From: Clostridium beijerinckii
Lineage (GTDB): Bacteria > Bacillota > Clostridia > Clostridiales > Clostridiaceae
Direction: 5' to 3'
Length of the DNA stretch: 64,000 nucleotides
Assembly: GCF_036699995.1 (NCBI RefSeq)
Contig: NZ_CP144906.1
Location: 2,743,001-2,807,000, forward strand
In this document: one piece after another, positions 45,034-53,460 of the stretch
Layout: each line of letters starts with the position of its first letter
Position numbering within the stretch: the first letter of the stretch is position 1
The notes under the pieces: generated by a model
Databases searched by the model: none
Seen by the model: the letters and a program-made list of their open reading frames with translations, nothing else
Told to the model about the DNA's origin: nothing
Translations under genes and position numbers: made by a program

Positions 45034-46308
45034 TTATTTAACAACTACACCTACACCATTTGGAATGACTACAACATCTGCATCTTTACCTTTTATGTCA
45101 TATGCAATGCTTAATGCTTCATCAAAAGTATAAGCGTGTTTCATATGCATACTCTTAATCATATTAGGATCGCACATATCTGTAACTACGATCACAGTAT
45201 AGTTACATAAAATTCGTGTTAAAATTTGAATCTCCCATTGATCAGGTATTGTTTCATTTCTAGGAACTTTTAATATTTGTTCAAGAAGTTCTTCAGGAGA
45301 TTTTGAATTTGCTATAGTTTCGTAAAAAGATTGGCCACCATGTCCATCGTTACAAGCGGCTATCATAATAATTACTCCGCCTTTCTTACATGTAGCTTCT
45401 GCAGCTGTCATACCCTTTACAGCTTGGTATATATTTTGATCTAGTGGATATCCCCCATTACTTGAAATTGCAATATCAGCTTGTATGCTTTTTACACTAG
45501 AAAGCTCCATAACAAATTTGCAACCTTCCTCATGGGCAAGTTTACTATCACCAGCAAAAGCATTTATAATATTTTTATCTTCATCTATAACTACATTTAA
45601 TATAAATGCAAGATTTGCTTTTTCAGCAGCATAGAGCATATCTTTGTGTATAGGATTATCTTTTATAATTCCAGTCCTTGCATGATTGCTGTTAATAAAT
45701 TCAGAACAGTGATTTGCCATTATGGTTTTTGCTGAAGCTATTCCAGGTAATATGCTTTTTCTTCCGCCAGAAAATCCAGCAAAAAAATGTGGTTCTATAA
45801 AACCTTCTGCTATTAGGAGCTCGGTTTCCATCGCTAATTTATTTAGAAACAACTCACCACCAGAAGGTAGTGTTCCCACATTTATTAAACTGCTTTCATC
45901 TGTTGAAATATGGTTTATAATCTCTTCGTTATCAACTATGGTTTGCCCGAATTTATTTATCATTTCATCTCTAGTTGTTGGTCTATGAAAACCTGTGGCT
46001 ATAAGAATTTTTATGTTTATGTTGGGATTAACGTTCCTTATTCTTTGTAATAAAATTGGCATGGTAATTTTACTAGGAACAGGTCGTGTATGATCACTAG
46101 TTATAATAACCATATTATTTTTACCAATTACTAATTCCTCTAAAGATTTACTACCTATGCAATTATCAAGAGCTTTATTCACTATATCATTTTGTGAAAT
46201 ATCAGCTTTATAGGTATTTGCCTTGGAAACTAAAATGCCCTTTAGATTTTTATCATCAATGTTTATTTTTAAAGATTTTGTTGAGTATGGAATCTCGATT
46301 GAAGCCAT
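45034..46308 (-). CDS. LarA-family nickel-pincer racemase-like protein
   Basis: A 424-residue protein of the LarA (DUF2088) family. Residues known to matter in lactate racemase appear at the same numbers: SDHTRP with R75, H108 in ATGFHRPT, H174 in EPHFFAGFSGGRK, K184 in the same motif and H200 in IMANH. LarA needs a pyridinium nickel-pincer cofactor made by LarB, LarC and LarE, none of which is encoded here. Substrate is uncertain because LarA homologues act on several 2-hydroxyacids. It is divergent from cutC. A GGGAGGT ribosome binding site precedes the ATG at 46308. Confidence 0.87.
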   Translation of the reverse strand: MASIEIPYSTKSLKINIDDKNLKGILVSKANTYKADISQNDIVNKALDNCIGSKSLEELVIGKNNMVIITSDHTRPVPSKITMPILLQRIRNVNPNINIKILIATGFHRPTTRDEMINKFGQTIVDNEEIINHISTDESSLINVGTLPSGGELFLNKLAMETELLIAEGFIEPHFFAGFSGGRKSILPGIASAKTIMANHCSEFINSNHARTGIIKDNPIHKDMLYAAEKANLAFILNVVIDEDKNIINAFAGDSKLAHEEGCKFVMELSSVKSIQADIAISSNGGYPLDQNIYQAVKGMTAAEATCKKGGVIIMIAACNDGHGGQSFYETIANSKSPEELLEQILKVPRNETIPDQWEIQILTRILCNYTVIVVTDMCDPNMIKSMHMKHAYTFDEALSIAYDIKGKDADVVVIPNGVGVVVK

Positions 46309-46501
46309 AAAATAACCTCCCTAAATAAAAATAATTGTATTTACACTAAAATTATAACATACATTGCTATAATTGGTAAGGCCAATTTAAATGTTTTCAT
46401 AAGTTGGGTAAAAATTCATTATAAATATTTTTTTAGGAATTCATATATGTATTTATTTGATTGACCGAGAAATGTTAAAATATATACAAGTTCTACTTAT
46501 A

Positions 46502-46558
46502 GACTAGTAGAATAAAAAATCAATTTACTAGTCAATCATCGAATATATATATTCGATT
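46502..46558 (+). promoter_or_regulatory. Two palindromes in the cutC upstream region
   Basis: GACTAGTA (46502-46509) / TACTAGTC (46526-46533) and the near-perfect ATCGAATATATATATTCGAT (46539-46558) lie 45-100 bp before cutC. They could be an operator or leader structure. The function is unknown. Confidence 0.35.
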
Positions 46559-46602
46559 TATGAGTTTATAAAAAACTAAAAGAAGAAAATAGGAGGTAGG
46601 TT

Positions 46603-47211
46603 ATGATAATATTTGAAGCATGTGTGGGGAATTATGATGATGCAATTTTAGCTGCTAAAAGGGGAGCAAATAGAATAGAACTTTGTGATAATTTGATTGA
46701 GGGAGGAACCACTCCAAGTTACGGAACAATAAGAAAAATTGTTGAGGATCTCGATATACCAATAATGGTTATTATAAGGCCACGTGGAGGAAGCTTTACT
46801 TATACAAAAGAAGAACTAGAAATAATGAAATACGATGTAAAGATGTGCAAAGAACTAGGAGTTCACGGGGTGGTAATTGGTGCTGTAAAAGATTCTAGGG
46901 TAGATAAAGAAATAATAGAGGAGTTAGTTAACTTGGCAAAGCCTATGACAATAACTTTTCATATGGCATTTGACGAAGTTGAGGATAAAAAGATAGCTCT
47001 AGATGAAATAATTAAATTAAGAATAGATAGAATACTTACTAAGGGCGGATGCGAAAATGCTATGGCTGGAAAAGAATGTTTAAAAGATTTAGTTAAATAT
47101 GCAGACGGTAGAATTTCAATAATGCCAGGAAAAGGAATTACTAAGGAAAATAGAGATTTTCTTTTAGAATATACAGGTGCAGTTGAAATACATGGTACTA
47201 GAGTAGTTTAA
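46603..47211 (+). CDS. cutC: CutC-family TIM-barrel protein
   Basis: A 202-residue protein with CutC signatures: EACVGNYDDAILAAKRGANR, IELCDNLIEGGTTPSYG, IIRPRGGSFTYTKEEL, FHMAFDE and the RILTKGG loop. It was first linked to copper tolerance, but its enzymatic role remains unsettled and a metabolic function has been proposed. It ends VEIHGTRVV, shorter than E. coli CutC by about 45 residues yet with the core barrel intact. Good AGGAGGTAGGTT ribosome binding site. No copper genes are nearby. Confidence 0.92.
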   Translation: MIIFEACVGNYDDAILAAKRGANRIELCDNLIEGGTTPSYGTIRKIVEDLDIPIMVIIRPRGGSFTYTKEELEIMKYDVKMCKELGVHGVVIGAVKDSRVDKEIIEELVNLAKPMTITFHMAFDEVEDKKIALDEIIKLRIDRILTKGGCENAMAGKECLKDLVKYADGRISIMPGKGITKENRDFLLEYTGAVEIHGTRVV

Positions 47212-47388
47212 TATTATATATAACTATACAAAAAGCAGAGTTTTTTTAACAATACTGTATTAAAGTCAGAGGGTTTTCGTAAATTCAATACATTATGGCA
47301 AAATAAACATATTTAATAATGTGGAAAAAATAGTAAAATGATTTATAATATAATTGTTACTAACGATTATTTATAGAGTTTTAAATAA

Positions 47389-47467
47389 TATATATGTTGC
47401 AATGACGGCTAAAATTCTTCCAATATTTTTTGAATTATGATGAAGAATTATTTTTGCAACATATATA
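47389..47467. repeat. MITE-like element, complete copy with 14-bp terminal inverted repeats
   Basis: TATATATGTTGCAA (47389-47402) and TTGCAACATATATA (47454-47467) are perfect inverted termini of a 79-bp non-coding element. An inner inverted pair, ATTCTTC / GAAGAAT, extends the hairpin. It ends 4 bp before the TTAAACTA stretch and 29 bp before the activator start codon, so it may carry or interfere with that gene's promoter. Confidence 0.7.
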
Positions 47468-47495
47468 TAATTAAACTAATACTGGGGGGAGAATT

Positions 47496-50483
47496 TTGCT
47501 GGAAAATAAAATACTGGAGTTAATTGAAAATGAGGACAAAAGAAAGCCATTAACCGACAGTGATATTGCTAAATTAGTAAATACGACTAGAGAATATATA
47601 ACTCAATTTAGAACAGAAAAAAATATAAATAATTCTCGCCAAAGAAAAGAATCAATCCTATATAGTGATATAAAAAAAATAATTATTGAAGATAAAGATA
47701 TTTCAGATAGGCAGCTATGCAAAAGGCTATCTATTCTTGGATATGATATTTCTAGATATTCAGTATCTCAGATTAAAAAAAGTATAATTTCAGAAATTTT
47801 TCCGCAGAATGTTGCTAAAAAATCAAATTTAAATAAAGAGCAATCGAAAAATTTTATAACAGTTAAGTCAGCAGTTGATAAAGATGGGACGGAAATTAAT
47901 AATAGTCCCAATATAGATAATTCAAATAATGGCGATAAAAGTAATACTAATTATTTAAGAAATATTATAGGATATCACGGTTCGTTAAAAAATGCAATTA
48001 GTCAAGCAGAAGCAGCAGTATTATATCCACCTCATGGTCTCCATACTCTTTTACTTGGAGCTTCTGGTGTTGGAAAAAGTTTTTTTGCAGAGGCTATGTA
48101 TAATTTTGCTATTAGTTCTTCGCACTTTGATAAGAATGCACCCTTTGTACTTTTTAACTGTGCTGATTATGTAGATAATCCGCAATTACTTCTTTCTCAA
48201 TTGTTTGGGTACAGTAAAGGTGCCTTTACTGGCGCTAATACGGATAAGGTTGGCTTAGTAGAGAAAGCAAACAATGGGATACTATTCTTAGATGAAGTGC
48301 ATAGATTACCAAGCGAAGGTCAGGAAATATTGTTTTATCTGTTGGATAAAGGAAAGTACAGAAGGCTTGGTGAAACTGAAAATAGTAGGACAGCAAATGT
48401 GATGATAATTGCAGCAACAACAGAAGATCCAAAATCATCCTTGCTACTAACATTCAGAAGAAGAATTCCAATGATAATTGAACTTCCATCTATTAACAAC
48501 AGGCCTGTTAATGAAAAATATGTACTGATTAAAAGTTTTTTTTCACAAGAATCAGCTAGAGTGAGAAAGGAAATTACCATACGATATGAAGTCATCAGAT
48601 CGTTATTGTTATACAATTGTCCAGGGAACATAGGACAGCTACGAAGTGATATACAAGTTGCATGTGCAAGAGGTTTTTGTAATTCCTTAAGTAATAATTC
48701 AAATGAAGTTGTTATCGACATAAAAGATTTACCTAAGCATGTTCCTCTCGAAATATTAAGTGTTAAGGATAGAGAATTAGTTTCAGAAGATATTTTTAAT
48801 GAAGATTTGATTGTTAATCCTAATGATGTTGTAACTCAGAAGTCTAAAGATGATAGATATATGTTACCAGATGGAATATATAGTAATATAGAGGAAAAGT
48901 ATTATAAACTTGAAAAACAGGGGCTAAGTAAAGATGAAATTAATAAAATACTTTGGAGCAAAGTGGAATTCAATCTAAGTAAGTTTGCAAAAAATATAGA
49001 ATCAAATATGTTTTTTCCAAAGGAGGAACTAAAAAATATTATAGATGAAAGAATATTAAATGTGGTTGAAAAAGTAACTAATATTGCAAAACAATATATG
49101 GAAAATATTCAGGAAAATTTTTATTATTGTGTAGCAATGCATTTGAATTCAACTTATGAACGACTAAAACAAGGCAGGATAATAAGGAATCCTGAATCAG
49201 ATTATATAAAGAAGGAATATTACAATGAATACAGAATTGCAAAAATATTAACTAAAGAAATAAATAATAGCTTAGATATTCAACTTCCAGAAGATGAAAT
49301 AGGCTTTATCGCCATGTACTTAAAAACGTTTTCTAAGGTGGATGAGAATGTAAGCAGAGTGGCTGTTATTGTATTAAGTCATGGCCATGTTGCTTGCGGT
49401 ATGGCTGATGTAGCAAATAAGCTATTAGGTACAAATCTTGCAGTTGGAATTGAAATGTCACTAGATGAAAATCCTCAAATTTTGCTTGAAAGAGCTATAG
49501 AAGTAGTGAAAAGGGTTAATGAAGGTAAGGGTTGCTTGATATTGGTTGATATGGGATCCTTAGTTACATTTGGAGAGATAATAACAAAAGAAACTGGAGT
49601 TCCAACTAGAGTCATTGGTAGGGTAGATACTGTAATGGTGCTGGAAGCAGTTAGAAGATCATTAATGGAAAATAGTAATTTATACGAAATCTCCCAAGCT
49701 CTTGATGGGGATAAGAATTACGTTGGTAAAGTTAAAGGCGCAAATAAGTATACTAAAACTATAATTACCATATGTATAACAGGTGAAGGGACCGCGTTAA
49801 AAATAAAAAAGTATCTTGAAGATGTAGTGCTAGGAAATACAAATAAAAATTTAAGAATCATATCAATTGGAATTATAAATAAAAATACTGCTCAAGATGA
49901 AATAATTAAAATTAGTAGAGATCATGATATAGCTGCAATAGTCGGAACTATAGATCCAGAGTTAGAAAGTATTCCATTTATATCTTTTCAGGATATTTTA
50001 AAAGAATCAGGTAAATTAAGATTAAAAGAATTCCTCGGAATAAATAAGAAACAGTTTAATCCTTTAATAAATGTCATTGATGAGGAATTAATAAAAGTTA
50101 ATAATGATAGTTTTACCAAAAGTGATTTAATAGATGAGATGTGTAATCTTCTTATATCAAAAGGGAAAGTTAGTGAGAATTTTACAATGAGTGTGTATAA
50201 GCGAGAAATGCTTGGAGGAACATTGTTTGAAGGAATATTTGGAATACCTCATGGCCTATCAGAATTCGTTGAAAAATCATCTATAGCTATTTTTAAACTT
50301 AATAATCCTATTTTATGGGATTATAATTGTATGGTAGATGTTGTTATTATGTTAGCACTTGAGGAAAATGATGGGAAAGTGGTTAGGCAATTATTTGATA
50401 CCTTATCAAAGACAGAAGTAGCTAATAAATTAAGAAAATCAAATTCTCCGAAAGAGATTTCAGACATATTATTAAAAATCTAA
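47496..50483 (+). CDS. LevR-type sigma-54-dependent activator with PTS regulatory domains
   Basis: A 995-residue enhancer-binding protein. A putative N-terminal DNA-binding region (1-110) is followed by AAA+ (about 155-400) with Walker A GASGVGKS at 188-195, the sigma-54 contact loop GAFTGA at 242-247 and Walker B ILFLDE at 262-267. A PRD domain (about 515-612) includes H549. An EIIA-Man-like domain (about 622-735) has H629 in LSHGHVACG, and an EIIB-Gat-like region (about 752-835) follows. The C-terminal domain (about 870-990) resembles fructose/mannitol EIIA, with IPHG near 920, in place of a second PRD. Phosphorylation by PTS proteins would signal substrate availability. The start is TTG 47496 after GGGGGGAGA. 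Targets are the -24/-12 promoters just downstream. Confidence 0.93.
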   Translation: MLENKILELIENEDKRKPLTDSDIAKLVNTTREYITQFRTEKNINNSRQRKESILYSDIKKIIIEDKDISDRQLCKRLSILGYDISRYSVSQIKKSIISEIFPQNVAKKSNLNKEQSKNFITVKSAVDKDGTEINNSPNIDNSNNGDKSNTNYLRNIIGYHGSLKNAISQAEAAVLYPPHGLHTLLLGASGVGKSFFAEAMYNFAISSSHFDKNAPFVLFNCADYVDNPQLLLSQLFGYSKGAFTGANTDKVGLVEKANNGILFLDEVHRLPSEGQEILFYLLDKGKYRRLGETENSRTANVMIIAATTEDPKSSLLLTFRRRIPMIIELPSINNRPVNEKYVLIKSFFSQESARVRKEITIRYEVIRSLLLYNCPGNIGQLRSDIQVACARGFCNSLSNNSNEVVIDIKDLPKHVPLEILSVKDRELVSEDIFNEDLIVNPNDVVTQKSKDDRYMLPDGIYSNIEEKYYKLEKQGLSKDEINKILWSKVEFNLSKFAKNIESNMFFPKEELKNIIDERILNVVEKVTNIAKQYMENIQENFYYCVAMHLNSTYERLKQGRIIRNPESDYIKKEYYNEYRIAKILTKEINNSLDIQLPEDEIGFIAMYLKTFSKVDENVSRVAVIVLSHGHVACGMADVANKLLGTNLAVGIEMSLDENPQILLERAIEVVKRVNEGKGCLILVDMGSLVTFGEIITKETGVPTRVIGRVDTVMVLEAVRRSLMENSNLYEISQALDGDKNYVGKVKGANKYTKTIITICITGEGTALKIKKYLEDVVLGNTNKNLRIISIGIINKNTAQDEIIKISRDHDIAAIVGTIDPELESIPFISFQDILKESGKLRLKEFLGINKKQFNPLINVIDEELIKVNNDSFTKSDLIDEMCNLLISKGKVSENFTMSVYKREMLGGTLFEGIFGIPHGLSEFVEKSSIAIFKLNNPILWDYNCMVDVVIMLALEENDGKVVRQLFDTLSKTEVANKLRKSNSPKEISDILLKI

Positions 50484-50493
50484 CAACTATTTT

Positions 50494-50543
50494 AAGTTAC
50501 AAGGTAGAAAGTAAAAATTTTATCTTGTAACTTTATATTTTTA
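50494..50543 (+). terminator. Terminator of the activator gene
   Basis: AAGTTACAAG (50494-50503) / CTTGTAACTT (50524-50533) is followed by TATATTTTT. It separates the activator transcript from the sigma-54 promoters. Confidence 0.82.
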
Positions 50544-50570
50544 AATATATATTACCTTTTCAGCATAGTT

Positions 50571-50586
50571 TTGGCACGGCGATTGC
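50571..50586 (+). promoter_or_regulatory. Sigma-54 promoter P1 (-24/-12)
   Basis: TTGGCACGGCGATTGC matches the RpoN consensus, with GG and GC exactly 12 bp apart. It lies in the upstream copy of a duplicated promoter-gene start and now precedes only decayed EIIA starts, though it could still drive the intact gene. Confidence 0.92.
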
Positions 50587-50655
50587 TTTAGAAATATTGT
50601 GAAGATGTAATCAAAGATAAAAAAGTATAAAAACTACATCAAGTAAAGAAGAAGT

Positions 50656-50790
50656 ATGACCACTAGAAATATTAAAGAAAATTTATAGTAAAAGAGGAGG
50701 TAGTTTAATGACTTGAAGCATTGAGAAACTCTTGAGAAGAAATTTAGAAATAAATAACCTTGAAGATAAATTAAAAGCTGATTTTAAAAT
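50656..50790 (+). pseudogene. Two decayed copies of the EIIA gene start
   Basis: At 50656 an ATG after AAGAAGAAGT opens MTTRNIKENL then TAG. At 50708 an ATG after AGGAGGTAGTTTA reads MT, stop, then SIEKLLRRNLEINNLEDKLK. Both match the intact EIIA start MTRSIKEFLRRDLVVNNLEAK. The DNA before the first copy (50541-50630) matches that before the intact gene (50785-50870), including the promoter. This is a truncated tandem duplication in decay. Confidence 0.85.
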
Positions 50791-50817
50791 ATATATTGTT
50801 ACCTTTTCAGCATAGTT

Positions 50818-50833
50818 TTGGCATGATAATTGC
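50818..50833 (+). promoter_or_regulatory. Sigma-54 promoter P2 (-24/-12) of the PTS operon
   Basis: TTGGCATGATAATTGC has the GG/GC pair 12 bp apart. It lies 72 bp before the intact EIIA start codon and shares flanks (CAGCATAGTT and TGAAGATGTAATCA) with P1. Confidence 0.92.
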
Positions 50834-50904
50834 TTTGTAAATATTATGAAGATGTAATCATGGATGAAAACGTATAAAATACTTACAAAAAAGGAGGAAG
50901 TTAA

Positions 50905-51381
50905 ATGACTAGAAGTATTAAAGAATTTTTAAGAAGAGATTTAGTAGTAAATAATCTTGAAGCTAAATCAGCAGAGGATGTCTTTAAGAAGATATCTCCA
51001 ATATTATTAGAAGCAGGATTTGTAGAAGATTCCTTTTTTAATGGGTTAGTAAATAGAGAAAGTAAATTTCCTACAGGTTTATTACTTGGAAAATACAATG
51101 TTGCAATACCCCATACAGATACCATACATGTTAAGAAACCAGCAATAGCCATTGCAACACTAAAAAATCCCGTGAAATTTAATAGTATGGATGGAAATGG
51201 AAGCGTAGATGTCAATATAGTATTTACTATGGCTTTAAATGAACCTCACAGCCAGATAGTAATGTTACAGCAATTAATGTTTTTAATCCAGAATGAAAGC
51301 ATTCTCGAAAATATGCTTCAAGCAAAAAATAGCGACGAGGTGTATGATATCGTTTCAAGCTTTAATTGTAATTGCGAATAA
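50905..51381 (+). CDS. gatA: PTS EIIA component, galactitol/fructose type
   Basis: A 158-residue PTS_EIIA_2 domain that accepts phosphate from HPr and passes it to EIIB. The phosphorylated histidine is H70 in YNVAIPHTDTIHV, preceded by the GLVNRESKFPTGLL block. The C-terminal helix region (IVMLQQLMFLIQNESILENM) is typical. Length and sequence fit stand-alone GatA-like proteins. The ribosome binding site is AAAGGAGGAAG. It is the first gene of the operon driven by sigma-54. Two broken copies of its start lie immediately upstream. Confidence 0.92.
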   Translation: MTRSIKEFLRRDLVVNNLEAKSAEDVFKKISPILLEAGFVEDSFFNGLVNRESKFPTGLLLGKYNVAIPHTDTIHVKKPAIAIATLKNPVKFNSMDGNGSVDVNIVFTMALNEPHSQIVMLQQLMFLIQNESILENMLQAKNSDEVYDIVSSFNCNCE

Positions 51382-51432
51382 GTAATGAGCAATTATTTAA
51401 ATTATATGATTTTATTTTAAGGAGGTAAAAAA

Positions 51433-51717
51433 ATGGACAAACAAAAACTAATATTAGTAGCTTGTGGTACAGGAATAGCAACTTCAACAGTTGTATGTAA
51501 AAAGGTGGAAGACTTGATTAAAACTAATGGCATTAATGCGAGGATTATACAATGCAAGATTTCAGAGGTAGCAGGTTATGAAGATCAAGCAGATCTCTTA
51601 GTAACAACTACAATTTCATCACGAAATTATAAATTCCCTGTAATTAATGCTATGAACTATCTAACTAATATTAATCCAGCAAAAGTTGATCAAGGAATTA
51701 TAGATGCTTTGAAATAA
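51433..51717 (+). CDS. gatB: PTS EIIB component, galactitol type
   Basis: A 94-residue EIIB with the phosphocysteine loop VACGTGIATST, active C11. It carries phosphate from EIIA to the substrate bound by EIIC. The ribosome binding site is AAGGAGGT. A hairpin follows at 51724-51749, before the EIIC gene. Confidence 0.93.
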   Translation: MDKQKLILVACGTGIATSTVVCKKVEDLIKTNGINARIIQCKISEVAGYEDQADLLVTTTISSRNYKFPVINAMNYLTNINPAKVDQGIIDALK

Positions 51718-51723
51718 AAAAAG

Positions 51724-51749
51724 ATAGGCCACTTTAAAGGTGGACCTAT
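51724..51749 (+). terminator. Hairpin between EIIB and EIIC genes
   Basis: ATAGG.CCAC..TTTAAA..GTGG.CCTAT forms an interrupted stem followed by ATAAAAAAATT. It could attenuate transcription or protect the upstream gatAB mRNA. It is not a strong terminator. Confidence 0.45.
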
Positions 51750-51939
51750 ATAAAAAAATTAATTAGACTACTAATTATTATAGCACATAAAAGTATGTAT
51801 TTGAAGCTCAGGATAAAACATCTTAATTAATAGTATTTTTTGTTCAAAAACTAAATCACATATATAAATCTATGATATGAACAGCTTAATTGAGAATTTA
51901 TAAAAGTAAATAAAATTTGATAATATAGGGGGAAAGAAA

Positions 51940-53214
51940 ATGTTATTAAATGTAGTGCAATACATTTTAAACTTAGGACCAACTGTTATGCTGCCATTAA
52001 CAATTACTATTATCGGTATTATATTTGGACAAGGATTTAAAAAAGCATTTAGATCAGGTATTACAATTGGTATTGGTTTTGTTGGGATAAATTTGGTTGT
52101 CGGATTGCTTACAACAAATCTTGGTGGCGCAGCACAACAAATGGTTACTAGATATGGATTACAGCTAAGCATAATAGATGTAGGCTGGCCAGCTGCTGCT
52201 GCAATAAGTTGGGCATCTCCTATAGCAGCAATAATGATTCCAATAGCCATGTTAGTAAATTTAGTAATGCTAGCTACAAAGGCAACAAATGTAGTTGATA
52301 TTGATATATGGAATTATTGGCACTTTACTGCAGCTGGTGCTAGTGTGTACGTATTAACTAATGGTAACTGGCTATTTGCTATTTTGGCTGGTATTTTATA
52401 CGAAGTTGCTGTTATTAAGATTGCAGATAAGACAGCTCCAATGGTTCAAGAATTCTTTGGACTTGAGGGAGTATCATTACCAACCGGCTCAACTGCTGCA
52501 TGTGGTCTAATTGGTATTCCTATTGTCAGTGTAGTAAAAAGAATTCCGGGGATAAAAAATTTAAAAGCAGACCCAGAAACTATTCAAAAAAGATTTGGCG
52601 TTTTTGGAGAACCTATGATGATGGGACTTATTCTTGGTATTGTACTTGGAATTCTTGCCGGCTATGGTGTAGATAAAATCTTGCAAATAGGTATTTCAAT
52701 GGCTGGTGTCATGTTCTTAATGCCTAGAATGGTTAGAATACTTATGGAAGGTTTAATTCCAGTTTCAGAATCAGTTAGAGAATTCTTGCAAAAGAAAAAT
52801 TTTGGGAAAGATAGAAATCTTACAATTGGTTTGGATGCAGCAGTAGCAGTTGGACATCCAGCAGTTATTGCAACAGCACTTGTATTAGTTCCTATTACAT
52901 TATTCTTAGCAGTAATACTACCTGGAAATCAAGTTCTACCTTTTGGAGATTTAGCTACAATATGTTTTTATGTTGCCTTTATAGTTGGTGCGGCAAAAGG
53001 TAATATAGTGCACTCAGTTATATCAGGTACAATTGTTATGGCATTAGGATTACTAATGGCAACAAATATTGCTGGATTCCATACTCAAATGGCTCAAATG
53101 GCTCAGTTTACAATGCCAGCAGGAACATCAACTATTTCAAGCTTAGATATGGGTGGTAATTTCTTAAACTGGATAGTAATTAAGATATTCCAATTATTCA
53201 CAGGAAGTCTATAA
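51940..53214 (+). CDS. gatC: PTS EIIC component, galactitol-type permease
   Basis: A 424-residue membrane permease of the Gat family with about ten to twelve hydrophobic helices. It starts with LNLGPTVMLPLTITIIGIIF and contains GITIGIGFVGINLVVGLL, GWPAAAAISWASPIAA and LDAAVAVGHPAVIATALVLV, all typical of GatC. It imports and phosphorylates a polyol or sugar together with EIIA and EIIB. The actual substrate is not shown by sequence, and the downstream dehydrogenases suggest a small polyol. GGGGGAAAGAAA precedes the ATG. Confidence 0.92.
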   Translation: MLLNVVQYILNLGPTVMLPLTITIIGIIFGQGFKKAFRSGITIGIGFVGINLVVGLLTTNLGGAAQQMVTRYGLQLSIIDVGWPAAAAISWASPIAAIMIPIAMLVNLVMLATKATNVVDIDIWNYWHFTAAGASVYVLTNGNWLFAILAGILYEVAVIKIADKTAPMVQEFFGLEGVSLPTGSTAACGLIGIPIVSVVKRIPGIKNLKADPETIQKRFGVFGEPMMMGLILGIVLGILAGYGVDKILQIGISMAGVMFLMPRMVRILMEGLIPVSESVREFLQKKNFGKDRNLTIGLDAAVAVGHPAVIATALVLVPITLFLAVILPGNQVLPFGDLATICFYVAFIVGAAKGNIVHSVISGTIVMALGLLMATNIAGFHTQMAQMAQFTMPAGTSTISSLDMGGNFLNWIVIKIFQLFTGSL

Positions 53215-53220
53215 AGTGAA

Positions 53221-53433
53221 ACTTAGCTTCAGAGGGAGTTTTCTAGGTACCCCTTGAGGGTAAACCTCCCACTGAAGGTTAGTTGAAGTTATACCCTCAA
53301 GGGGTACACAGTCTAGGGTCGTGCCACTGTTATCTCTCACTTTAATAGAAGATGGGAGTGTTACAGTGGCTAGACATCAGATAAGATTAAATAACCTAAT
53401 TTGTTAAAGAGTGCTTATTAGTACTCTTTAACA
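53221..53433 (+). ncRNA. Candidate structured RNA between gatC and araM (four hairpins)
   Basis: A GC-richer intergenic block. Stem A pairs 53227-53241 with 53262-53277. Its loop holds a near-palindrome (53248-53262) that is also a perfect 15-nt complement of 53292-53306 (stem B), so A and B form a pseudoknot or alternative folds. Stem C pairs GTCTA (53311-53315) and GCCACTGT (53323-53330) with ACAGTGGC (53363-53370) and TAGAC (53371-53375). Stem D is TGTTAAAGAGT / ACTCTTTAACA (53402-53412 / 53423-53433). No U-tract follows, so this is not a simple terminator. No known RNA class is recognised. Confidence 0.6.
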
Positions 53434-53460
53434 CCATTGGTTATTTACAAGGAAAGGATG

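Noticed and set aside
48335..48721. 128-codon frame antisense to the LevR-type activator
   Set aside because: Shadow of the AAA+ coding sequence.
50494..50543. Hairpin considered as part of the duplicated promoter unit
   Set aside because: It is not repeated upstream of P2 and has the form of a normal terminator of the activator gene.
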